A stretch of 64,000 bases of DNA, taken from positions 310,001 to 374,000 of the forward strand of contig NZ_JBEUWX010000001.1 of NCBI RefSeq assembly GCF_041770905.1, given 5' to 3'. The notes below the pieces were generated by a model that saw nothing but the letters and a program-made list of their open reading frames with translations, was not told where the DNA came from and made no database searches. This document shows, one piece after another, positions 57,808 through 64,000 of the stretch (the first letter of the stretch is position 1; every line of letters starts with the position of its first letter). The position numbers were made by a program, and so were the translations under genes. Source of the stretch: Propionivibrio hellwigii (GTDB lineage: Bacteria > Pseudomonadota > Gammaproteobacteria > Burkholderiales > Rhodocyclaceae).

Positions 57808-58272
57808 TGAAAGAGATTGACGGGATTTTTGAGCCGCCAGATATAAAAGGCTGCCTGAAAAATATTTCTGCTGATTGAAGCGAATTATTTTAGCTTCGCG
57901 GAAACTTACTTCGTTCGTTTTAACTTCGTTGAAGCTGACGCTTTCAGGTAGCCTTTATCAATAAGATATTTAAATGGCAGCTTGCTGAGAACGAAGCTTC
58001 AACGGAGTTGAAAAGCAGCCTGCACATTGGTTTGTTTTAGATGGGCGGGTGGTTTAGGGATTGATGGGTAGACCGTATTTGTATTTGAGGCCGTCTGAAA
58101 AGTGGCAGCTTCAACGAAAGTAAATTTGGGAAGGGCGAACCGTCAATCAAACAACCGTGTGCGTGCCGCACACACCCTACGCGTTTATTTTGAAGCTCTG
58201 TGTGATTCACAGGTAGGGTGTGTGGCAAAGCCACGCATGCGGGTGGGTATGCAGGCTACGGCTTGCTTGTTT
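57808..58272. other. Intergenic DNA with uptake-sequence motifs
   Basis: 465 bp without a gene. It holds AGGCTGCCTGAA at 57848-57859, TTCAGGTAGCCT (reverse of AGGCTACCTGAA) at 57943-57954 and AGGCCGTCTGAA at 58088-58099. These are the sim, eik and standard AG dialects of the Neisseriaceae DNA uptake sequence. At 58150-58245 a pair of inverted stretches (GTGCCGCACACACCCTAC and GTAGGGTGTGTGGCAAAG) resembles neisserial intergenic repeats. Confidence 0.75.
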
Positions 58273-59982
58273 TCATTCATTTAGAATCCTTTTTATTTCA
58301 TCGAATAGTATGTAAAAATTATTAAAACTAGATTTATCAAACTGATCACATATATTTGCGAAATCACTCTTATGACTATCATTTAGTTTAAACACTTCTG
58401 TATTTAATATACTTGCACCTTTTAAACCATTCTGTTCAAGAAGTTTATCTGGGAAATACATTTCAATAGACAAATATCTTTGAGTAATATCATCTTCTGT
58501 AACAAAAAGTTTTCTATTTTGAGGAACAGGTAGAGTTATTCCATAGAACGCTTTAGTTTTATGTTTTCTTAAAATAAATGATTCACAATGAAAATCTTCA
58601 AATATTGCCTTATTTAAACCTTTTAATTGCTCAACACCTTCTCTATCATTATCAAATAATCCAATCACAATCCCATCATAAATAGTTGACAAAAACTCTA
58701 CTGTTCTTCTTACAGTGTCTGCATTTCCTACTCTTTTTGATTCATCAATATTATTAATTCCAGATTGGATTATTTTAAATGGCATAGAGTCATCAGGATA
58801 TAATTTCCTCCATGCAATTTCTAGAATAATTTTATCTGTTTTTCCTTCGGTCAATATTAATGGTAATGGTTCGTCAGATAGATTTCCTGCAAGTTCTTCA
58901 GATACTTTGTCATACAGATGGGCATCGAGTAGTTTTAACTCACCACATTGTTTGGCTTCGTTGTTTAAATATAGTAACTCTCCCTCATACGCCTCTGATA
59001 TTAACCTATCATTGTGTGAAATAATAAAAACTTGGCTATTTTCCGATGTTGTTCTAAGTTCTTTAATTAAATTAACTTGAGTATTTGCATGAATGTGTGA
59101 GTCTGGCTCGTCAACTAGAATTAAGCAAATCCCATCAGTTACTTGTTTGATATATTCAAGGGTACTAAATATTTCTACTATTTGAAGAAAACCGCTGCCC
59201 ATTAAAGAAATATCTAAATCTGATCCTTTTGTTTTTTGGTCTGCATTCTCTTCTTTAATAATTGATATTTTTATAAACTCATCATCATTTCTATTTCTAT
59301 TTTTGAACCTAAATTTATATTTAGTTCCTAATATACTATTCACTCTTCGTTCTAATTTGCTAAATTTTTCATCTACCTTAACATCCCCAGAAATTTCTGT
59401 TTTGAGTATTTTATTTCTTAAAACGTCATGAGACTTACCTAAATTTATTTTAGCTTCAATTTGCCCATTATTATAAAATGGTTCATTTTTATATATGGCT
59501 GATAATGGTTTAGTTTGATAAATAAAAATGGCATCTTGCAGAGAACAGGACTTATTTTCTATATGTTTTGCAAATCTATCAAAATCATTATTTCTATAAA
59601 TTCTGAAGTAAGAGTTTTTAATAGTTGTTTTTTCTAGTGAAACTTCTAAACTGAAAATTTCATCATTATCTGTTATTTTTACTAAAATAGATGCTTTTCT
59701 ATGATTTTTATCAAAAAATAAATCATCGTCATTAACAATTCTTATTTGATTCAAATCATTAAAATTTAGATATGTTGGCGTAGTATTGCTATAAAACTTC
59801 TTTCTTTTGTTAGTAGATTTTATAAATAAATTATATATATGTTTCCATAATAATAAAGCTTCAAATATGGAACTTTTGCCAATATTATTTTCTCCTACGA
59901 TAATATTAAATTTTTCATTAAATTTGATATTTATGTTTTTAAATGATTTATAATTTTTTAAACAAAGTTCGCTGATATACAT
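58273..59982 (-). CDS. OLD-family ATPase with C-terminal TOPRIM nuclease domain
   Basis: 569 residues, intact. SMC/ABC-like ATPase half: Walker A GENNIGKSS at 30-38, a signature-like LMGSGFLQIVEIF near 260-272, Walker B LILVDEPDSH near 287-296 and switch histidine FIISHNDR near 319-326. TOPRIM half: E379 in LTEGKTD and the D-x-D pair D444/D446 in GLFDNDREG. OLD proteins are ATP-regulated DNA nucleases, several serving phage defence; the GajA subunit of Gabija has this size and layout, but no UvrD-like partner is adjacent. The gene is extremely AT-rich, unlike all neighbours, so horizontally acquired. GAGG lies about nine bases before the ATG; the decayed uvrA end stops 15 bp upstream. Confidence 0.9.
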   Translation of the reverse strand: MYISELCLKNYKSFKNINIKFNEKFNIIVGENNIGKSSIFEALLLWKHIYNLFIKSTNKRKKFYSNTTPTYLNFNDLNQIRIVNDDDLFFDKNHRKASILVKITDNDEIFSLEVSLEKTTIKNSYFRIYRNNDFDRFAKHIENKSCSLQDAIFIYQTKPLSAIYKNEPFYNNGQIEAKINLGKSHDVLRNKILKTEISGDVKVDEKFSKLERRVNSILGTKYKFRFKNRNRNDDEFIKISIIKEENADQKTKGSDLDISLMGSGFLQIVEIFSTLEYIKQVTDGICLILVDEPDSHIHANTQVNLIKELRTTSENSQVFIISHNDRLISEAYEGELLYLNNEAKQCGELKLLDAHLYDKVSEELAGNLSDEPLPLILTEGKTDKIILEIAWRKLYPDDSMPFKIIQSGINNIDESKRVGNADTVRRTVEFLSTIYDGIVIGLFDNDREGVEQLKGLNKAIFEDFHCESFILRKHKTKAFYGITLPVPQNRKLFVTEDDITQRYLSIEMYFPDKLLEQNGLKGASILNTEVFKLNDSHKSDFANICDQFDKSSFNNFYILFDEIKRILNE

Positions 59983-59997
59983 AATGTTGTTACCTCG

Positions 59998-60367
59998 CTA
60001 ATATTTTAAATATGATTTCAAATACTCCCCAGTATAACTTCCCTTAACCTTCGCCACTTACTCGGGGCTACCTGAAGTAATAATTCTTCCTCCACCATCA
60101 CCGCCTTTCGGCTCTAAGTCGATAATATAATCAGCCGTTTTTATAACGTCCAGCTTATGTTCGATAATCACAATCGAGTTGCCTTTGCCTTTCAGACGAC
60201 CTATCACTTACTTCCAGCAGCAGGGCGATGTCGGCGAAGTGCAGGCCTGTGGTGGGTTCGTCGAAGATGTAGAGCGTTCTGCCGGTGTCGCGTTTGGAGA
60301 GTTCCAAGGCGAGTTTGACGCGCTGGGCTTCGCCGCCGGAAAGGGTGTTTGCCGAAAGGCAGCGCTG
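59998..60367 (-). pseudogene. uvrA: 3' remnant of uvrA (excinuclease ABC subunit A), decayed
   Basis: On the reverse strand TLSGGEAQRVKLALELSKRD, then YIFDEPTTGLHFADIALLLE are the last ABC signature and Walker B of UvrA. A frameshift follows at about 60205, where AGGTCGTCTGAA (an uptake-sequence dialect) sits. The UvrA ending resumes as GKGNSIVIIEHKLDVIKTAD, YIIDLEPKGGDGGGRIITSG and is interrupted by a TAA before VAKVKGSYTGEYLKSYL. About 120 residues of a normal 940 remain. The first half is GC-rich, the second AT-rich. The 5' side breaks into a repeat-A array. It cannot encode a working enzyme. Confidence 0.85.
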
Positions 60368-60490
60368 GAGTCCGCGTAAACAGGGCGTTTCCCGGCCCAC
60401 CTCTGGAACCTTTATAAATAAAGGGCTTCAGGGAAGGTGCTCTGAGATTCACTGTTTACGCGGGTTTGCGGGCATCCTTTCTGCGCCGCC
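60368..60490. repeat. Repeat-A array at the right edge of the foreign block
   Basis: Cores TCCGCGTAAACAGGGC and CCTTTATAAATAAAGGGC, joined directly to the uvrA remnant. Confidence 0.7.
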
Positions 60491-60541
60491 TAAAACATAG
60501 CAGTTTGCCGTCTTGTCTTTTGGCAAAGTCAAGCCGCTATT
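60491..60541 (+). mobile_element. Truncated Correia-like element (3' half)
   Basis: Only the end remains: GCCGTCTTGTCTTTTGGC followed by AAAGTCAAGCCGCTAT. Confidence 0.6.
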
Positions 60542-60581
60542 AAGCTTTCAGGGCACTTCTCTGAGATCTGCGCGAATAAGG

Positions 60582-60646
60582 CAGAAAACATAAAATGCCC
60601 GGAAGCCCCCTAAATACAAGGGCTTCACGGCATCAAAAAACATAAA
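60582..60646 (+). repeat. Palindrome D (short form)
   Basis: About 65 bp between CAGAAAACATAAAATGC and GGCATCAAAAAACATAA, around the core CCCCTAAATACAAGGG. Confidence 0.75.
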
Positions 60647-60659
60647 CTGGAACACCGTG

Positions 60660-60870
60660 CTCGATTAACCCTCTGAATTCCGCGTGGATAGGGCGTTTGC
60701 GGGCATGCACTTTCAAAACCTGCATGGATAGAGGAGCTCCGGGCAGGCGCCTCTGAAGTCCTTATCAATAAAGGGCTGGCGGGCCGGGCGCCCGGAGATG
60801 CGCTAAATACAAGGACTCCAGGGAGTCTTTTCTAAAACCCCTATGAACAAAGAGCCGGTAGGCGCCGCAG
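60660..60870. repeat. Repeat-A array left of mraZ
   Basis: Diverged A units with cores CCGCGTGGATAGGG and CCTTATCAATAAAGGG. From 60870 to 61086 follows the AT-rich mraZ leader; no gene is seen in it. Confidence 0.65.
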
Positions 60871-61086
60871 CAAAAGCGGCATGCATGCGCGCGCTTTGAG
60901 AGCACAAATCCTGCTCAGATCCGTTTGCTGCTGGCTATTCGTAATAAACGACTTTAAGTTATAAATTTTTCCCATTGTTTTTTAAGGAAAAATTTTTCAC
61001 AAAATTTATTCAAAACCTGTGTAAGTCATTGTACGGATTGAAAAAATACGGAAAAACGCTTGCATTGCTTTAATCTTTGCCTTAAA

Positions 61087-61111
61087 GTGGGAGAAAGTGG
61101 TGAGAAGTGGA
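61087..61111 (+). promoter_or_regulatory. MraZ operator: three GTGG boxes at 10-bp spacing
   Basis: GTGG at 61087, 61097 and 61107, each followed by an A/G-rich hexamer, matches the array of direct repeats to which MraZ binds to repress its own operon. They overlap a plausible promoter (TTGCAT at 61060-61065, TAAAGT at 61083-61088, 17-bp spacing), consistent with repression by blocking polymerase. Confidence 0.75.
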
Positions 61112-61148
61112 AAATCTTTCTCTAATTTTTCGCAAGAGGTCAGATTCG

Positions 61149-61595
61149 ATGTTTCAGGGTGCAACTGCGCTCAATCTCGATGCCAAAGGTCGGTTAGCCA
61201 TTCCGGCGCGCCATCGGGAGCCGCTCGCCGCGGCTTCGGGGGGGCACGTGGTGCTGACCGCGCATCCGCATCGTTGTCTCTTGCTGTATCCCGAGCCGGC
61301 TTGGGCGCCGATTCGTGACAAAGTGCTGGCGGCCTCGAGCCTCAATCCACAATCGGCAGCAATCAAGCGTTTGCTTGTCGGTAATGCGCGCGACGAGGGC
61401 GTTGATGCGGCCGGAAGGTTGCTGGTTGCACCGGAGTTGCGTCAGTTCGCTCAGCTGGAAAAACAGGTTTGGCTGGTTGGGCAGGGAACGCATTTTGAAA
61501 TCTGGTCGGATGCCAACTGGCAGCGGCAGATGGAAGTCTTTACGGGCATCGGCGATCAGACTTTGCCTTCCGATCTGGAAGGCTTGGCGCTGTGA
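61149..61595 (+). CDS. mraZ: MraZ, transcriptional repressor of the division/cell-wall cluster
   Basis: 148 residues, two SpoVT/AbrB-like halves: LNLDAKGRLAIPARHRE at the N-terminus and VDAAGRLLVAPELRQFA in the second half, each with the D-x-x-G-R motif. MraZ forms a ring that binds the GTGG boxes at 61087-61111. The ATG at 61149 starts MFQGATALN, with AGAGG before it; the frame is open from 61107. The stop overlaps the rsmH GTG start. Confidence 0.95.
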   Translation: MFQGATALNLDAKGRLAIPARHREPLAAASGGHVVLTAHPHRCLLLYPEPAWAPIRDKVLAASSLNPQSAAIKRLLVGNARDEGVDAAGRLLVAPELRQFAQLEKQVWLVGQGTHFEIWSDANWQRQMEVFTGIGDQTLPSDLEGLAL

Positions 61596-62545
61596 GCGAA
61601 CGCTTGATGCATCAAACAGTTCTGTTGAAAGAAGCCGTCGAGGCATTGGCAGTGAAACCTTGCGGAATTTATGTCGATGGTACGTTTGGTCGTGGCGGTC
61701 ATAGCCGGGCGATTCTCGAACGTCTGAGTGACGGCGGCCGTCTGCTGGCGTTCGACCGTGATCCGCAGGCGGTGGCAGCGGCAGAGGCCATTCAGGACGC
61801 CCGTCTGACGGTGCGGCATTGCAATTTTGGCGATTTGTCCGAGGCGTTGCGGGATGCGGGCATCGCTGCGGTGGATGGCGTGCTGCTCGACGTGGGCGTG
61901 TCCTCGCCACAAATTGACGATGGATCGCGCGGTTTTAGTTTTCGTTTCGATGCGCCGCTCGACATGCGTATGGACACGACTCAGGGTGAAACGGCTGCGG
62001 CATTTCTGGCAAGCGCCGATATCAGGGAAATTACGGAGGTCATCAGAAATTATGGCGAAGAACGGTTTGCTTTCCAGATTGCAAAGAAGATTGTGGCTGC
62101 TCGGCGCGAGCAGCCGCTTGCAACCACCGGCCAGCTCGCCGCGCTGGTACGCGCGGCCGTGCGGACCCGTGAGCCCGGCCAGGATCCGGCGACGCGGACC
62201 TTTCAGGCTCTACGGATTCACGTCAATCGGGAACTCGATCAGCTCGCGCTAGTACTGCCGCAGGCCGTGAATGCGCTTAGGCATGGCGGCCGGCTGGTCG
62301 TGATCAGTTTTCATTCACTCGAAGATCGCATCGTCAAGCGTTTCATGCGCGAGCAATCGTCGGCGGACAGGCTACCGAAACATTTGCCGCTGCGGGCGGT
62401 TGAATTGCCGAAACCGTGTTTGCGCCTGGTCGGTAAGCCGGTGCGTGCGGGTGCGGCTGAAGTTGCCGCCAACCCACGTGCGCGCAGTGCCGTGATGCGC
62501 GTGGCGGAACGACTGGGTGATCTGACGATAGCGGAGGCCGCTTGA
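61592..62545 (+). CDS. rsmH: 16S rRNA (cytosine(1402)-N4)-methyltransferase
   Basis: 317 residues. HQTVLLKEAVEAL, YVDGTFGRGGHSRAIL (SAM site), DGVLLDVGVSSPQIDD and FHSLEDRIVKRFM are RsmH signatures. It methylates N4 of C1402, the same nucleotide that RsmI (at 46284) 2'-O-methylates. The GTG at 61592 overlaps the mraZ stop as GTGA; an ATG at 61607 would remove five residues. Second gene of the dcw cluster. Confidence 0.95.
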   Translation: MSERLMHQTVLLKEAVEALAVKPCGIYVDGTFGRGGHSRAILERLSDGGRLLAFDRDPQAVAAAEAIQDARLTVRHCNFGDLSEALRDAGIAAVDGVLLDVGVSSPQIDDGSRGFSFRFDAPLDMRMDTTQGETAAAFLASADIREITEVIRNYGEERFAFQIAKKIVAARREQPLATTGQLAALVRAAVRTREPGQDPATRTFQALRIHVNRELDQLALVLPQAVNALRHGGRLVVISFHSLEDRIVKRFMREQSSADRLPKHLPLRAVELPKPCLRLVGKPVRAGAAEVAANPRARSAVMRVAERLGDLTIAEAA

Positions 62546-62820
62546 TGATCCGCATTAATATGTTTCTGCTGCTGGCCGCCGTATTTTGCGCGCTGGGTAT
62601 CGTGACCTCGCAGCACAAGGCGCGCAAACTTTTTCAGGCGCTGGAGGCCGAACAGCGGCACGCTGAAAAACTGGATGTTGAATTTGACCAGTTGCAGCTC
62701 GAGTTATCGACCTGGGCGACGTCGCCGCGCATTGAAAAAATTGCCCGGGAAAAACTGAAGATGCACACACCGGAAGCCGGTAGGGTGCTGACGGCATCGA
62801 CAGGGGGTGTTGCAAGATGA
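62545..62820 (+). CDS. ftsL: Cell division protein FtsL
   Basis: 91 residues. Short cytoplasmic start, one membrane helix (about 4-22, MFLLLAAVFCALGIVTSQ) and a periplasmic coiled coil with leucine heptads. The conserved ending RIEKIAREKLKMHTPEAGRV is typical. FtsL joins FtsB and FtsQ to activate FtsWI. The ATG overlaps the rsmH stop by one base; its own stop overlaps the ftsI start. Confidence 0.93.
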   Translation: MIRINMFLLLAAVFCALGIVTSQHKARKLFQALEAEQRHAEKLDVEFDQLQLELSTWATSPRIEKIAREKLKMHTPEAGRVLTASTGGVAR

Positions 62821-64000
62821 TGCGTTTTAGTCCGCGTGCGCATCGATTCGCCGAAAGTCCGGTGCTTAAGCTGCGCCTGCCGGCCTGGCGTTCGCGGCTG
62901 ATCGGCCTGTTGATTTTGTTTGGCTTTGGCGTGTTGATTGTGCGCGCTTTCTATCTGCAAATGCTGAATGATGAGTTTTTGCAGGGGAAAGGTGAATCGC
63001 GCTACCGTCGTGATCTGCAAATCAATGCATTGCGCGGCCGCATCGCCGACCGTAACGGCGACATTCTTGCCATCTCAACGCCGATGAAATCTATCTGGGC
63101 GGTGCCGGCGGAAGCGAAGTTGTCACCGCAGCAGACGAAGCAACTGGCCTCGCTGCTGGAAATGAAGCCCGCCGATCTGAAGAAGAAGTTGGCGAGTGAA
63201 AAATCTTTCGTCTTCCTGCAGCGGCAGCTGCCGCCGGAAATCGGTGAGCGCGTCGCGGCGCTAGGGCTGCCGGGCATCGGGCAGGATCAGGAATATCGGC
63301 GCTACTACCCGGCCGGTGAAATGACGGCGCATATCGTCGGTTTTACCGGCGTCGATGACAAAGGGCTGGAGGGCGTCGAACTGGCTTTTCAGGATCAGCT
63401 GATCGGTCGTGCGGGCAGCCGCAGCGTGATCCGTGACCGGCGAGGTCAGATCATTGAAGACGTGGGTTCGATCAAACCCCCTCAGGATGGCAGCGATATC
63501 CGTCTGGCGCTCGATTCGAAAATTCAGTATCTCGCTTACAGCCAGCTCAAGCAGGCCGTTACCGAGCACAAGGCCAAAGCGGGTGGCGCCGTCGTCATTG
63601 ATACCCGCACGGGTGAAATTCTGGCGCTGGCCAACTGGCCGACGTATAACCCAAACAACCGTGCGCGCCTGTCCGGGGCGCAGCTGCGCAATCGTGCGCT
63701 GACCGATACCTATGAACCCGGTTCGGTCATGAAGCCTTTCCCCATCGCACTGGCGATGGATCACGGCAAGGTGAATTTCAATACGGTCATCAATTGCGCG
63801 CCCGGCCGCATGAAAATTGGCCCGGCAACGATTTCTGATGCGCATCCGCATGGCGACCTGACGGTGGCGCAGGTGATCCAGAAATCGTCCAATATCGGTA
63901 CGGCAAAGATTGCCGCCATGCTCTCGCCGCGCCAGATGTGGGAAATGTTTAACACGGTCGGTTTCGGCCGTACGCCGCAGCTCGGTTTCCCGGGCGAAGT
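62817..64000 (+). CDS. ftsI: Peptidoglycan transpeptidase FtsI (PBP3), 3' end beyond the window
   Basis: At least 394 residues, cut by the right edge. A membrane helix at about 27-47 (LIGLLILFGFGVLIVRAFYL) is followed by the pedestal domain (ALRGRIADRNGDILA) and the transpeptidase domain with the active-site serine in EPGSVMKPF (SxxK) and the second motif in QKSSNIGTAK (SxN). The KTG motif lies outside. FtsI crosslinks septal peptidoglycan. Two ATGs in tandem (62817 and 62820) overlap the ftsL stop. Confidence 0.95.
   Translation, partial: MMRFSPRAHRFAESPVLKLRLPAWRSRLIGLLILFGFGVLIVRAFYLQMLNDEFLQGKGESRYRRDLQINALRGRIADRNGDILAISTPMKSIWAVPAEAKLSPQQTKQLASLLEMKPADLKKKLASEKSFVFLQRQLPPEIGERVAALGLPGIGQDQEYRRYYPAGEMTAHIVGFTGVDDKGLEGVELAFQDQLIGRAGSRSVIRDRRGQIIEDVGSIKPPQDGSDIRLALDSKIQYLAYSQLKQAVTEHKAKAGGAVVIDTRTGEILALANWPTYNPNNRARLSGAQLRNRALTDTYEPGSVMKPFPIALAMDHGKVNFNTVINCAPGRMKIGPATISDAHPHGDLTVAQVIQKSSNIGTAKIAAMLSPRQMWEMFNTVGFGRTPQLGFPGE

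Noticed and set aside
58037..58284. Short frames in the intergenic DNA before the OLD gene
   Set aside because: They run through uptake sequences and neisserial-type intergenic repeats and have no coding character.
58273..60367. Complete Gabija system (GajA plus GajB)
   Set aside because: Only the OLD/TOPRIM protein is present; neighbours are a uvrA remnant and non-coding DNA, no UvrD-like helicase.

Overview
The window is GC-rich betaproteobacterial chromosome, coding densely on both strands. Several things point to this class: purM divergent from hda followed by a HAD phosphatase, the yhdP-nitrilase-tldD run, a periplasmic Bug-type receptor, the tctBA pair, and mraZ-rsmH-ftsL-ftsI at the right end. 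Protein style is closest to Rhodocyclales/Burkholderiales, but that placement is inference. No tRNA, CRISPR array, prophage or transposase gene was seen.

Layout: 1-2689 HAD phosphatase, hda, purM. 2835-4992 tctBA. 5001-6346 two small membrane proteins, one bracketed by a duplicated repeat. 6361-8345 class II aldolase plus mtnA (thiomethyl/deoxy-sugar salvage). 9231-12551 mscL and glnE. 14222-20898 yhdP, nitrilase, tldD. 21029-22453 a homoserine-dehydrogenase-like/SAF protein. 22945-26544 a four-gene membrane-stress operon (unknown protein, PspA-like, YqiJ-like, flotillin/YqiK). 26897-31561 cobalamin adenosyltransferase, PP2C phosphatase, RhlE helicase, sugar-type binding protein. 31802-34675 alaS with an unusual AT-rich in-frame insert. 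34923-38291 hydrolase and aldo/keto reductase. 38503-40293 heptose and envelope genes. 40432-45298 MscK-like channel and an amino-acid ABC operon. 45851-48246 yraN, rsmI, pyrC. 48476-53289 macAB plus a TolC-like lipoprotein. 54728-55117 rnpB. 55212-56207 Bug receptor. 57343-60367 a foreign mosaic. 61149-64000 start of the dcw cluster.

The large intergenic spaces (about 12.6-14.1, 35.8-37.25, 53.3-54.7, 56.4-57.3 and 60.4-60.9 kb) are built from interspersed repeats. I separate four families: A, short hairpins with a CCC-N9-GGG core every 40-42 bp; C, a 104-bp inverted-repeat MITE whose core closely resembles the neisserial Correia element; D, a roughly 65-bp palindrome built around an A core, twice extended to about 155 bp; and E, a 245-335-bp element that follows C in a fixed orientation at three loci.

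The most striking locus is 57343-60367. Between an E element and an A array lie a fragment of a type I fatty-acid-synthase acyltransferase, a very AT-rich intact OLD-family ATPase/TOPRIM nuclease gene, and a decayed 3' end of uvrA. DNA uptake sequences of several Neisseriaceae dialects are interspersed. I noticed none elsewhere in the window, so this looks like DNA imported from Neisseriaceae into a host that does not itself carry such sequences. All calls are from reading the sequence; no database search was run.
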